Shown one piece after another: positions 27,701 to 36,908 of a DNA stretch of 42,880 bases. Source of the stretch: Bacteroidales bacterium (GTDB lineage: Bacteria > Bacteroidota > Bacteroidia > Bacteroidales > UBA10428). Numbering within the stretch: position 1 is the first letter of the stretch; every line of letters starts with the position of its first letter. The stretch lies in the NCBI GenBank assembly GCA_016928305.1, contig JAFGKY010000060.1, forward strand, positions 1-42,880, given 5' to 3'. A program made the position numbers and the translations under genes. The notes beneath the pieces were generated by a model. That model made no database searches. It saw only the letters and a list, made by a program, of their open reading frames with translations, and was not told the DNA's origin.

Positions 27701-28657
27701 CTGAACGTTATTGCTTAATAAGGAAAACTCTGATTCCAATGTGGTATTGTGGGTAAATCGTTTTGTAACAGGATCGAGAATATTAATACCTCCGCCATCG
27801 GTGCCAATAAATATTTTTTTGTCATGTGTCTGAACCATTGAAAAAATGATGTTGCTGTTCAGTGAATAGGGATCATCTGCCCTATGCCTATAGTGAGTAA
27901 TGGTTTTATGCTGCTCATCTATAACCTGAATCCCCTGTGAACTGTATCCAATCCACAGGTTATTCTGGTCATCCAGCATCAGGCTTAAAATAAAGTCCTC
28001 CTCTAATTGTAACCCGGGGTGCCGGGTTGTATACCTTACAAATTCTTTGGTATGAAAATTATATCTTACCAGGCCTGCCCCAAACAAAGCAATCCATATA
28101 TTCCCATTTTTATCCTCCAGGATATCATTACATATTCCTGTTTCTTCTTTATTGCAACGGTCATCAAAACAAACGGTGAATTTCTTTTTATCACGATCCA
28201 TAATATAAACGCCGTAATCTGTTCCTATCCATAAGGTATTGTTGCTATCTTCAAATATCTTTTGCACATGGTTATCGAATTTCTTCCCCTGATGGAGGGG
28301 GTATTTAATCCTTTCAAAATTATCCAATTGGCGGTTGTATCTGCAAATCCCGTTTAACAATCCAATCCATAGGTTGTTTTGGCTGTCTTCGAATATATAT
28401 CTGATATGACTGCTTGACAAAGTAGTAGTATCTTCCTGATCAAATTTGTAAACTGTAAAACCGATTCCGTCAAATTTATTCAAACCGTCTGTTGTTCCAA
28501 TCCATATATATCCTTCATGATCCTGGCAAAAACAATAAATATCACCATGCGATAGACCCTTATCCGTTGTCAGACTTCGGAAGGGAACGATATCCTGTTG
28601 TGCCATACAACTCAGATAGCCGATAAGGACGAAAAACGAGAAGTAAACATATTTCAT
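24773..28657 (-). CDS. Hybrid histidine kinase A: 14-blade propeller sensor, HisKA-HATPase-REC, no HTH
   Basis: The ATG at 28657 is preferred over 28690. It begins a clean signal peptide (MKYVYFSFFVLIGYLSCMAQ) and removes overlap with the upstream gene, giving 1294 residues. About 14 propeller blades (25-735; e.g. DHEGYIWIGTTDGLNKFDG) suggest two seven-bladed propellers. Y_Y_Y is at about 740-800, TM at 806-825, and a coiled coil at 844-925 holds four 14-residue modules. HisKA has H939 in SHEIRTPMNA. HATPase shows FMSNACKF, DTGIGI and GAGLGLAISK. REC has D1229 in LMDIKMP and the KP lysine. The protein ends at the end of REC (LDKYL) with no AraC domain. It probably senses glycan in the periplasm, and its position upstream of susC suggests it serves this locus. 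It follows kinase B by 16 nt. Confidence 0.93.
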   Translation of the reverse strand: MKYVYFSFFVLIGYLSCMAQQDIVPFRSLTTDKGLSHGDIYCFCQDHEGYIWIGTTDGLNKFDGIGFTVYKFDQEDTTTLSSSHIRYIFEDSQNNLWIGLLNGICRYNRQLDNFERIKYPLHQGKKFDNHVQKIFEDSNNTLWIGTDYGVYIMDRDKKKFTVCFDDRCNKEETGICNDILEDKNGNIWIALFGAGLVRYNFHTKEFVRYTTRHPGLQLEEDFILSLMLDDQNNLWIGYSSQGIQVIDEQHKTITHYRHRADDPYSLNSNIIFSMVQTHDKKIFIGTDGGGINILDPVTKRFTHNTTLESEFSLLSNNVQRVFIDRNGIAWAGCWGGGVNYYDKRLDRFALYKQGKHDYESLSGASVTSFAQDKQGNIWVSTDGGGINFFNPHKRSFIHYKSDSKNRLTLTNNKVLALHADDKGGLWAGMWQGGLNYFKTDGGKLYLVKKYDFLDEKNPTSNCVFNIYYTKSGELWIGNYSAGAYRYNPGTETFIPVEIPLTLSPYNTVRDILCDSKNDMWFAMEYNGLIRMDGKTGEFETFLHIENDTGSLINNSVNVLYEDSKNRLWIGIDDGGLNLFNRETRSFIHYTTEDGLPDNTIVGILEDNGGDLWISSHGGLTRAKILSTGEKPYLQFRNYSVQDGLQGQVFNRWAYFKAKNGDMYFGGLNGFNVFNPDSLKDNNIIPPVYLTDFLLFNKSVTIGTKDSPLKSHISQTDKIILKANQSFFTFRFIALNYIFSEKNQYAYIMHGFDKDWNYVGNKREATYTNLNPGEYTFTVKASNNDGIWNEEGTSIDIVILPPWYKTLWFKILVLLFFISSLLGLYINRTNRYRNNQIILEQMVQERTKELKAINIALEEKQAEINQKNVELEIQKNSVQEANDILLAQQKRIVDQNKELDKHRYELESLISERTKELEKAIKKAEESDRLKSAFLANMSHEIRTPMNAIVGFSGLLSDPDISDEEKAEFVRHININSDSLLMLINDILDLSMIEANQVIIRKEPFLLNELIDQIYSVHTVNNKNPELEIILNNTVKAENLKLNTDKFRLKQILTNFMSNACKFTETGTVELGISKTDDRLNFYVRDTGIGINENDRQHLFERFRKLSVDSSSTARGAGLGLAISKRLADLLGGFIEVQSEVNKGSLFTFTIPYSLVVTQREIQLPAEPKLRTFRDWTGKKILIVEDEEANYIYLKRILEKSNITVVWAENGMEAIRLCKSANSYDIILMDIKMPEMNGIEAMKILKEKKPDLLIIAQTAYARTEDEMMFRKEGFDDYIAKPISPSDLMILLDKYL

Positions 28658-28673
28658 ATCAACCGTATTAGGA

Positions 28674-31600
28674 TTAAAAATGTTTCTCAAGAATTACAAT
28701 GAGATCCATTGGTTTTATGGGTTTGGCAAGGTAATCATCAAAGCCTTCCTTTCTGAATATAGTTTCATCATCGGTTCTGGCATAGGCTGTTTGAGCTATA
28801 ACAAGTTGTCCGGGATTTATTGCCTTAATTTGTTTAAGGGCATCTATCCCATTCATTTCAGGCATTTTAATGTCCATCAATACAAGATCAAAATGTATTC
28901 CTGATTTAACATGGTTAACAGCTTCCTGACCATTTTTTGCCCAGATTATTTTAGTCCTGACTTTTTCAAGGATTTGTTGAAGGTAGAAAAAGTTGTCTTC
29001 TTCATCCTCAACAATTAAAATCCTTTTGCCTGCCAATTTATTGCTGCGGATATCTTTGGGGTTTTCCTGCATGATTAATTCCCTTGCCTCCACAACTGTG
29101 TAAGGCATTTTGAATGCAAAAACCGAACCTTCCCCCAATGTTGATTGTACCTCTATTTCTCCTCCCAGCAATTTTGACAGCTTTTTGGATATAGCGAGTC
29201 CAAGGCCGATTCCCCGGGAGGCATTGGATGCTTCTTCACCCAGCTTCCGGAACCGTTCAAACAAATGGGGTATGTCATCGCTGGCAATTCCCATCCCGGT
29301 GTCTTTAACATACAGATTAAGTTTGTCGTTTTCTTTCACAATACCGAATTCAACATAGCCTGATGCAGTATATTTGCAGGCATTGCTCATAAAATTGGTA
29401 AGGATCTGTTTCAAACGGAATTTGTCTGTATAGAGAACCAGCTTATCATCTGATAATGTATGATTGATTTTTATTTCGAGCCCAGGATTTTTATTGCTCA
29501 GTTTGAAATAGGAAAGAAGCTGATTTGCCAGGTCATTGAGTTCAAAGTTTTCTTTACGGATGATCAGCTGGTTCGCTTCAATGAGGCTAAAATCAAGAAT
29601 ATCATTAATCAACATAAGAAGGGATTCCGAATTGGCGTGAATCAGTCTGATGAACTGGCTGCGTTCTTTTGTCGTGACATCCGGGTCATCCAACAGACTT
29701 GAAAATCCAATGATGGCATTCATGGGTGTACGGATTTCATGCGACATGTTGGCCAGAAAGGCTGATTTAAGCTGATCCGACTCTTTTGCTTTTTTAAGAG
29801 CTTTCTCAAGTTTTATGGTTCTTTCCTGCACAAGTTGTTCCAGTTTGTGCCTGTGCTTTTCCAGCTCCAGGTTTTGTACCAATACTTCGTTTTGGCGTTC
29901 CCGGAGTTTGTAGTTGGCATCATAAAGCTCATTGGTACGTTCTTTTACCCGTGTTTCCAGTATTTTCTTTTGCAACCTGAGTCTGTGCAGCCTGAAATAG
30001 TAAAATCCTACCATGGAAGAAATAATGAACAGAATACTGAATATTTTGAAAATGAGGGTGTTCCACCATGGCGGTTGTATGATAATGCTAAGTTGGGCTT
30101 CCTGATCATTCCAGGTGCCATCGTTATTGGTGGACTTCACCCTGAAAACATACTTTCCCGGATTCAGGTTCGTATAGGTGATTTTTCGTTCCCGGCTGCT
30201 AACCGTAAACCATTCGTCCTTAAAATTATCCAGCCGGTACAAATAATGTCTCCTTTCAGGATGGATATAATTCAGGTTTGAGAATTCAATGGTGAATACA
30301 TTCTCATTATGTTTCAACCTGATTTCACTGGTATAGCTGATGGATTTCTTCAGAATGTAATGATTGTCAAACGGTTTCTTATTGTTGATACTTTTGTTGA
30401 AAATAAGAAAATCGGTAAAAACAATGTTTGATTTAATATTCTCTACATCGATTTTCTCGGGATCAATGGAGTTGAATCCATTTGGCCCGCCAAACAATAA
30501 TTTCCCATTACTTCTTCTGAATATGGCTTTTTCATTGAACTCATTGCCCTGCAGCCCGTCAAATTTATCAAAGTTTTTAAAAGCATATCGGTATGCGTTA
30601 TTTTCAGCATCCCACGTAATTGTAAGTTTTGATATTCCATTGGAAGTGCACATCCACAGATTTTTTTGATTATCCTCAGTAAGGTTTATTATGAAATTAC
30701 TGGGCAATCCGTCACGTTGTCTGAAGATTTCAAATTCGCCTGTTGTCCTGTCAAGTCTGTTAAGCCCATCGATGGTGGTTGCCCAGATAAATCCCCTTGA
30801 GTCTTCCAAAACGTTCAGAACAAGATTTTTGCTCAGGCTGCAGGGATTCTTATCATCGTGATTATAATAATGAAATTCTCTTTTTGCCAGGTCAAATGAT
30901 CGCAATCCTTCAACTGTGGCAAACCACATGGTATTATCTTTTCCCTGAATTACCGAAAAAACAGCATCGGACTTAATACCACCGCTCTCCATTCCTCTAA
31001 AACATTCAATGACTCTTTTCTTATCCGGATCAAAAATATTAACTCCTCCCAGAAGAGTGGCTATCCAGAGCTTTCCGTTATTATCTTCACAGATATCCCA
31101 GATGCAGTCATCCGACAAAGATGCAGAATCGGACGGATTGTGCCTGAAATGTTGAAACTTCCGGCCGTCAAAAAGATTGAGACCACCAAAGTATGTGCCT
31201 GTCCACAGTCTTTCTTTACTATCGATATATAATCCTATGATGGTGTTGGCGCTTATACTCGATGGATCGGAAGGATCATGAACATATTGAATATAGGTAT
31301 TTTCTTTTCTGTTAAAATACAATAATCCACCACCATTGGTACCAATCCATATATTCCCGTTTTTATCTTCTGCAAAATTGTTAATATCGTTATAATCCTG
31401 AATTTTACTGTTGCTAAGATGAATTTTATAATAGTCAAATAAAAACAGATCTTTATGATAATAACTGACGCCTCTTTTGTAGGACCCTATCCAGATATAG
31501 CCTTGATAATCTTTATAGAGACTGGTGATTGAGTTATCACACAGGCTTCTTTCATTCAACGGATCATTGACCAGGGATTTTACGGAAAGATCAGATTTGT

Positions 31601-32492
31601 TCACAATGTTGATTCCTCCATGATCTGTGCCAATCCACAACAATCCTTTCTCATCCTGGGTCAGGCATGTTACTTTATTGGATGTTAGTCTTCCGGAAGC
31701 AGACTGAGTGGTAAGAAAATTCAGCTCCCGGGATGCTGTATTGAAAAATATGACTCCGGTTGAATTGTTCAGGTCATAGATCCACAAATCATTATCACCA
31801 TCGATATAAAATCGATAGCGATTGTTATATCGATAGGGAAGCTTAATACTGTCAGTTATGTGAAAGGTTTTACCGTCTGATTTGTAAAGAAAAGAGTTTC
31901 TACATACATACCATATATCCCCTTTATTACTGACGCCCATATAGGTTATAATTTGTGACGGATTCCTGTCCGAAAAATTGATCTTAACTACAGAATCGGA
32001 AGCAACTATGTATTTATAAGTCCCGGTTTTATCATTGGCAAATAGTATGTTCTGGTTATTATCGTAAAAATGAATCCAGATGCTGCCCGCCGGCACCTGA
32101 ATGCGTCCGTTGAAGAGTGACTGCTGCTGTATAATGGTTTCGGTAGCCGGATCATAGATATGAAGATCTTTTCCTGCTTTTATCCAGATTTTACCCTGGG
32201 GGTCTTCAAACAAACTGATTATGGTATTATCTTTTAACGATGAAGGATCATCCGGATCATTTTTAAACACCTTGAACGAATAACCGTCAAAACGACAGAG
32301 TCCCTCCATAGTCCCTATCCAAAGAAATCCTTTTTTGTCTTTCAGGAAGCAGATTACATGATTATGCGATAAACCAATGGATTTATCTATATTGGTGAAC
32401 AAAATCTGCTTCTCCTGTGCAGAAAGGAAATGAAATATCACTAATAAAAGACCCGCCAGTATGAGCTTTCTTGTTACTTTCTTTCGGATCAT
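28674..32492 (-). CDS. Hybrid histidine kinase B: propeller sensor, HisKA-HATPase-REC, no HTH
   Basis: The frame is open from 32531; the ATG at 32492 gives a standard signal peptide (KKVTRKLILAGLLLVIFHFLSAQ) and 1272 residues (ATG 32501 is also possible). The sensor has about 14 propeller blades (GLSHNHVICFLKDKKGFLWI onward) and a Y_Y_Y domain. The TM is at 812-832. The coiled coil, starting at 851, is the shortest of the three paralogues, with two 14-residue modules. HisKA has H918, the HATPase has GIGLGLAISKKLSKLLGG, and REC has D1207 in LMDIKMP. The protein ends KPMDLIVILEKHF, with no DNA-binding domain. It is more similar to kinase C than to A, for example in the opening EKQILFTNIDKS and the Y_Y_Y region, so B and C are probably the younger duplicates. 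It is probably co-transcribed with A. Confidence 0.93.
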   Translation of the reverse strand: MIRKKVTRKLILAGLLLVIFHFLSAQEKQILFTNIDKSIGLSHNHVICFLKDKKGFLWIGTMEGLCRFDGYSFKVFKNDPDDPSSLKDNTIISLFEDPQGKIWIKAGKDLHIYDPATETIIQQQSLFNGRIQVPAGSIWIHFYDNNQNILFANDKTGTYKYIVASDSVVKINFSDRNPSQIITYMGVSNKGDIWYVCRNSFLYKSDGKTFHITDSIKLPYRYNNRYRFYIDGDNDLWIYDLNNSTGVIFFNTASRELNFLTTQSASGRLTSNKVTCLTQDEKGLLWIGTDHGGINIVNKSDLSVKSLVNDPLNERSLCDNSITSLYKDYQGYIWIGSYKRGVSYYHKDLFLFDYYKIHLSNSKIQDYNDINNFAEDKNGNIWIGTNGGGLLYFNRKENTYIQYVHDPSDPSSISANTIIGLYIDSKERLWTGTYFGGLNLFDGRKFQHFRHNPSDSASLSDDCIWDICEDNNGKLWIATLLGGVNIFDPDKKRVIECFRGMESGGIKSDAVFSVIQGKDNTMWFATVEGLRSFDLAKREFHYYNHDDKNPCSLSKNLVLNVLEDSRGFIWATTIDGLNRLDRTTGEFEIFRQRDGLPSNFIINLTEDNQKNLWMCTSNGISKLTITWDAENNAYRYAFKNFDKFDGLQGNEFNEKAIFRRSNGKLLFGGPNGFNSIDPEKIDVENIKSNIVFTDFLIFNKSINNKKPFDNHYILKKSISYTSEIRLKHNENVFTIEFSNLNYIHPERRHYLYRLDNFKDEWFTVSSRERKITYTNLNPGKYVFRVKSTNNDGTWNDQEAQLSIIIQPPWWNTLIFKIFSILFIISSMVGFYYFRLHRLRLQKKILETRVKERTNELYDANYKLRERQNEVLVQNLELEKHRHKLEQLVQERTIKLEKALKKAKESDQLKSAFLANMSHEIRTPMNAIIGFSSLLDDPDVTTKERSQFIRLIHANSESLLMLINDILDFSLIEANQLIIRKENFELNDLANQLLSYFKLSNKNPGLEIKINHTLSDDKLVLYTDKFRLKQILTNFMSNACKYTASGYVEFGIVKENDKLNLYVKDTGMGIASDDIPHLFERFRKLGEEASNASRGIGLGLAISKKLSKLLGGEIEVQSTLGEGSVFAFKMPYTVVEARELIMQENPKDIRSNKLAGKRILIVEDEEDNFFYLQQILEKVRTKIIWAKNGQEAVNHVKSGIHFDLVLMDIKMPEMNGIDALKQIKAINPGQLVIAQTAYARTDDETIFRKEGFDDYLAKPIKPMDLIVILEKHF

Positions 32493-32586
32493 TTCGTGCA
32501 TGGTAAAAACAGAAAAAAGAAATGTACCCATATGATCCTTTTGTTGTGATGTGGTGGGTGATCCTCAAGATTACCCGGCTATCTAT

Positions 32587-32594
32587 CAAATATA
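32587..32594 (-). promoter_or_regulatory. Candidate -7 element for kinase B (and A)
   Basis: The minus strand reads TATATTTG, matching TAnnTTTG and identical to the octamer upstream of kinase C (36645). The leader to the ATG at 32492 would be about 88 nt. No TTTG is seen at -33. Confidence 0.4.
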
Positions 32595-32664
32595 ATAAAA
32601 ATATATGGAATTGTAGTAATTACAGGGGTGTTTTGGTGGATCAGATTATGCGCAGTATTGCCAT

Positions 32665-32675
32665 CGGGGGGCGAA
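32665..32675. other. G6-tract element after the kinase C gene
   Basis: CGGGGGGCGAA lies 15 nt after the stop of kinase C and upstream of the candidate kinase B promoter. It resembles the element at 24759. Confidence 0.35.
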
Positions 32676-32690
32676 CTTATTATTCCTTTG

Positions 32691-35600
32691 TTAAAAGAAT
32701 CTTTCGATCAGCCTCATTAAATCGTTTGCATTTACGGGTTTTGAAAGATAACCATCAAATCCTTGTTTTCGGAATCTTTGTTCGTCTTCCGTTCTGGCAT
32801 ACGCTGTCTGGGCAACTATGACCTGACCGTGGTTTATAGCCTTCAGCTTTTGTAAGGCTTCAATCCCATCCATTCCGGGTAGTTTAATATCCATAAGGAT
32901 AATATCAAAGCGTTTCCCTGATGCAACATGATCGATAGCTTCCTGACCGGATTCCGCCCATGTAATGGTTATACGGGTTTTTTCGAGCACTCTTTTGAAG
33001 TACAGAAAATTGGCCTCTTCGTCCTCGACTATTAAAATACTCTTTGCTGACCAGTCTTTGTTCGTTATGGTTTTGGGCGTCGGAGTTTCGATTCCTTTTT
33101 TCCCTGCTACAAGGAATAACGGAATGGTCAAGGCGAACACGGATCCTTTTCCGGGTTCCGATTCAACCTCAATGGTTCCTCCCAGTATTTCAGCAACCCT
33201 TTTGGAGATTGCCAAACCAAGTCCTGTTCCCCGTGCATGACTGATCATGGCCTTGTCCAGTTTTCGAAAACGTTCAAAAATATGGGGTATGTCCTGGCTG
33301 GCAATACCTATTCCCGTATCTTTCACATATATCCTGAGCCTGTTCTTTTCTTTTATTACACCCAGTTCAACAGATCCTGTCCGGGTGAACTTACAGGCAT
33401 TGTTCATGAGATTTGACAGGATTTGCTTGATCCGGTATTTATCCGTATTCAGAATAAAGTGATCGGCATTCAGTTGATTGGTAAGTTGAATGATGAGATT
33501 GCTGTTTGTGTTACTGATCTTGTAGATGGAGTAAACCTGATTCAGTAATTCCACGATGTCAAAAGGCTCATTGTTGACTACCATCTGGTTGGCTTCAATC
33601 ATACTCAGGTCAAGTATATCATTAATGAGCATGAGCAAGGATTCGGAATTTACGCTTATCAGTTTAATGAATTCCTTTCTGTCGTTTTCAGTAATGCCGG
33701 GATCAGCCAGTAATCCTGAAAAGCCTACGATAGCATTCATGGGAGTCCGGATTTCGTGTGACATATTGGCCAGGAATGCTGATTTCAGATTGTCAGCCTC
33801 CGTTGCTTTCCTGAGAGCTTCCTCAAGTTCAACGGTACGCTCCTGCACAAGTTGTTCAAGGTTGTTTCGGTGTTTTTCGAGTTCCTTGTTTTTAAGCAAT
33901 ATCTCCCCCTGACGTTCCTGCAGGATTAAATTAGCTTCCGAAAGCTCATGTTGACGTTCCTGCAACTTTACGTTGGCCTCGGATAGTTCATTGGTGCGTT
34001 CTTTCACCATAATTGCCAATATTCTTTTTTGCCGGTTCAACTGAAAAATTCTGAAAAAATAGAATCCAATAACCAACGAGGCGATAAGAACAACACTCAG
34101 TATTCTTACCAAAAGGGTTCCCCACCAGGGAGGGCTTATGATAACAGCCAATTGTGCTTCCTCATCGTTCCATGTGCCGTCGTTATTGGTGGATTTGACC
34201 CTGAACAGGTATTTCCCGGGATCCAGATTGGTATAAGTGACTTTGCGTTCCCTGCTTCCCACCACAAACCACTCATCCTTGAAATTATCCAGTCGGTACA
34301 TGTACTTTATCTTATCAGGGTGGATGAAATTCAGGCAGGAAAACTCAATGGTAAAAACATTTTCATCGTATCTCAGCCGGATTTTTTCTGTATATGTGAT
34401 AGAATTGTCTAATACATAACGGTTATTAAAGGGGGTTTTATTGCTGATGCTCTTGTTGAAGATCTGAAAATCGGTTAATACAACGGCAGCGTTTATGTTT
34501 TTTGCCTGTATTTTATTCGGATCAATGATATTGAAACCATTTGGTCCGCCAAAAAACAGCTCCCCTCCTCGTGTTTTCAGTATGGCTTTTTCATTGAATT
34601 CACTCCCCTGCAGGCCATCTGATTCATCGTAGTTCCTGAAGACATAGGTGAAGGAATCGGTTGTCAGGTCCTTGGTAATGATAAGGTTAGATACTCCATT
34701 CGTAGTGTTCATCCACAGATTGTGATCACCATCTTCTTTGAGTTTCAGGATCATATTGCTTGGCAGTCCGTCTCCCTGCCTGAACACGCTGAATTTTCCG
34801 GTTGAAGGTTCAAGCCTGTTCAGTCCGTCAGCAGTAGCAGCCCAGATAAGTCCCCTGGAGTCTTCAAGAATATCGTAGACAAGGCCATTGCTCAGACCCT
34901 CAGGTTTGCCAGGGTTGTAATAATAATAGTTCATTTTACGGTTGTCCCGGTTGAATGAACGGATCCCGTTTGCTGTGGCAAACCACATGGTTTGCTGATC
35001 TCCTTCAATCACTGAAAAAACGGCTCCGGAAAGTATGGTGGAATCTTCATTGATGGAGATAGTTTCGATGACCTTTTTCTTTTCCGGATCAAAGACATTT
35101 ACACCGCCCACAAGGGTTGCAATCCAAAGCTTACCATCAGAATCTTCGCAGATGTCCCAGATGCGATTGTCGGAGAGGGACGAAGGATCGGACGGATTGT
35201 TCTTATAATGATGAAATCTTTTGCCGTCGAATAAATTCAGTCCGCCTAAAAAGGTTCCAATCCACAGTCTTTCTTTCCTGTCCAGTGTCAGCCCTATTAT
35301 CACATCAGCACTAATGCTTGAAGGGTCTGAAGGATTGTGCAAGTACTGTCTGTATGTGTCGTCGCTGCCGTTATAATAAAATAATCCCCCGCCATTGGTG
35401 CCGATCCAGATATTCTCTTTCCGGTCTTCAACAAAATTATTGATATCGTTAAATCCCAGAACACCAGTATGCTCAGGGATCACCTTACGCAAATTAAAAA
35501 TAAACTGACTCTCGTGAAAATAACTAATCCCCCTTTTGAATGTTCCTATCCAGATAAATCCCTGGTAATCTTTATAAACCCTGGTAATGCTGTTATCACA

Positions 35601-36575
35601 CAGGCTTCTTGTTGTATACGGATCGCGCTTGATGTTATGGATGGAAAAATCTGCTTTGGTTACAATATCAATCCCTCCATGATCTGTTCCTATCCAGATC
35701 CTTCCCTCATTATCCTGGGTCAGGCTGCGCAAATCATTACTGCTTAACTTTCCCCGTGCAGTTTGTGTGTTTAACAAATGAAGTGTGCCGGATTTAGCAT
35801 CATAAAAGACGGCGCCCGAAGGATTATTTTTATCAAAAAGCCAGATATCATCATCCGTATCGACAATAAAATGATAATAATTGTTCCGTTTTGTGGGAAG
35901 CCTGGTACTATCGATGATGCTGTAGGAATGGTTAATTATTTTATAAAGAAAAGAGTTTGTGCATACAACCCAGATATTATCACGGCTGTCGACACCTATG
36001 TCTGTGATGATCCGCGTGGAATCATTTTCCGGAAAATCAATATGAATAACTGAGTCGGTTGAAACGACATATTTGTAAACACCGGTTACATTGTTGGCAT
36101 ATAGTATGTTCCGATGGTGATCGTATACATGATACCACTTGCTGAATACCGGAACCTGTATCCGGTTATTGAAAAGAGATTGCTTATGCGAAAAGGTTTC
36201 TGTTTCCGGGTCGAAAATATCCAGGTAATCTCCGGCTGCAATCCAGATATGGCCCTGATGATCCTCAAAAAGCCTTGAGATGATATTCGACTTCAGGGAC
36301 AAAGAATCAGCCGGATCGTGTTTAAAAACCTTTACGGCATAACCATCCCACCGCGATAGTCCGTCAACGGTACCGATCCATATAAAACCTTTGCTGTCCC
36401 GCAGAAAATAGATAACATGGTTATGCGATAAGCCGTTGGATTTGTCAATACCTGTAAACATATATTGTTTCTCTTGTGCACTAACCGGCTGAGGATACAA
36501 CAATGACAAAAGGAATACGATCAATCCAAAAGCTTGTAACCTGAACTTATGTGATGTGTGATATGCAGATACCAT
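32691..36575 (-). CDS. Hybrid histidine kinase C: propeller sensor, HisKA-HATPase-REC, no HTH
   Basis: The 1294-residue protein has a signal peptide (FGLIVFLLSLLYPQPVSAQ) and about 14 propeller blades, among them DSKGFIWIGTVDGLSRWDG and DNEGRIWIGTDHGGIDI. A Y_Y_Y domain (YRLDNFKDEWFVVGSRERK) precedes a TM at 821-841. The coiled coil starts at 859 and contains three 14-residue modules, two of them nearly identical (SEANVKLQERQ and SEANLILQERQ). HisKA has H940, the HATPase has NLMNNACKF and GTGLGLAISK, and REC has D1229 in LMDIKLP. It ends LMRLIERFF immediately after REC. It is the promoter-proximal member of the kinase cluster. It is followed by 115 nt and a candidate promoter before kinase B's sequence, so it may be transcribed separately or as the first gene of a three-kinase unit. 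Confidence 0.93.
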   Translation of the reverse strand: MVSAYHTSHKFRLQAFGLIVFLLSLLYPQPVSAQEKQYMFTGIDKSNGLSHNHVIYFLRDSKGFIWIGTVDGLSRWDGYAVKVFKHDPADSLSLKSNIISRLFEDHQGHIWIAAGDYLDIFDPETETFSHKQSLFNNRIQVPVFSKWYHVYDHHRNILYANNVTGVYKYVVSTDSVIHIDFPENDSTRIITDIGVDSRDNIWVVCTNSFLYKIINHSYSIIDSTRLPTKRNNYYHFIVDTDDDIWLFDKNNPSGAVFYDAKSGTLHLLNTQTARGKLSSNDLRSLTQDNEGRIWIGTDHGGIDIVTKADFSIHNIKRDPYTTRSLCDNSITRVYKDYQGFIWIGTFKRGISYFHESQFIFNLRKVIPEHTGVLGFNDINNFVEDRKENIWIGTNGGGLFYYNGSDDTYRQYLHNPSDPSSISADVIIGLTLDRKERLWIGTFLGGLNLFDGKRFHHYKNNPSDPSSLSDNRIWDICEDSDGKLWIATLVGGVNVFDPEKKKVIETISINEDSTILSGAVFSVIEGDQQTMWFATANGIRSFNRDNRKMNYYYYNPGKPEGLSNGLVYDILEDSRGLIWAATADGLNRLEPSTGKFSVFRQGDGLPSNMILKLKEDGDHNLWMNTTNGVSNLIITKDLTTDSFTYVFRNYDESDGLQGSEFNEKAILKTRGGELFFGGPNGFNIIDPNKIQAKNINAAVVLTDFQIFNKSISNKTPFNNRYVLDNSITYTEKIRLRYDENVFTIEFSCLNFIHPDKIKYMYRLDNFKDEWFVVGSRERKVTYTNLDPGKYLFRVKSTNNDGTWNDEEAQLAVIISPPWWGTLLVRILSVVLIASLVIGFYFFRIFQLNRQKRILAIMVKERTNELSEANVKLQERQHELSEANLILQERQGEILLKNKELEKHRNNLEQLVQERTVELEEALRKATEADNLKSAFLANMSHEIRTPMNAIVGFSGLLADPGITENDRKEFIKLISVNSESLLMLINDILDLSMIEANQMVVNNEPFDIVELLNQVYSIYKISNTNSNLIIQLTNQLNADHFILNTDKYRIKQILSNLMNNACKFTRTGSVELGVIKEKNRLRIYVKDTGIGIASQDIPHIFERFRKLDKAMISHARGTGLGLAISKRVAEILGGTIEVESEPGKGSVFALTIPLFLVAGKKGIETPTPKTITNKDWSAKSILIVEDEEANFLYFKRVLEKTRITITWAESGQEAIDHVASGKRFDIILMDIKLPGMDGIEALQKLKAINHGQVIVAQTAYARTEDEQRFRKQGFDGYLSKPVNANDLMRLIERFF

Positions 36576-36878
36576 ACAATGAAAAAGTGAATCGAGTTTG
36601 TCAGGGTAGAAAAGATGTGCTTGGCCGCATCAAATGCTGTTAATCAAATATAACAAATATCATGATATTTACGGGAAATGTTAAGCTAAAAATATTTACA
36701 GGTACTGGTTATCGTTATTCAGAAACTAAATGAATCGAAAAAGAAGGAATTTTAGACAGATTGAATAATATTATAAGCGGATTACCGGTAGGTTGTAAGC
36801 ATCTTTTTGCTGCACATAATCGTCCGCCTGGTGTTTATGCATTGTTAATCAAAATAAAAAAGAATATATTGCATAATT
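36576..36878. other. Divergent intergenic region
   Basis: These 303 bases separate kinase C from the DUF3795-like gene. One candidate -7 element for kinase C is seen at 36645; none is evident for the plus-strand gene. No repeat or RNA gene is recognised. Confidence 0.5.
36645..36652 (-). promoter_or_regulatory. Candidate -7 element for kinase C
   Basis: The minus strand reads TATATTTG, matching TAnnTTTG. The leader to the ATG at 36575 would be about 63 nt. A TTTC is present near -33 at a spacing of 22. Confidence 0.45.
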
Positions 36879-36908
36879 ATGACAATAAAGCAATTAAACT
36901 GTAATTCA

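Noticed and set aside
28658..28690. Longer start for kinase A overlapping kinase B
   Set aside because: The added residues precede a complete signal peptide that starts at 28657.
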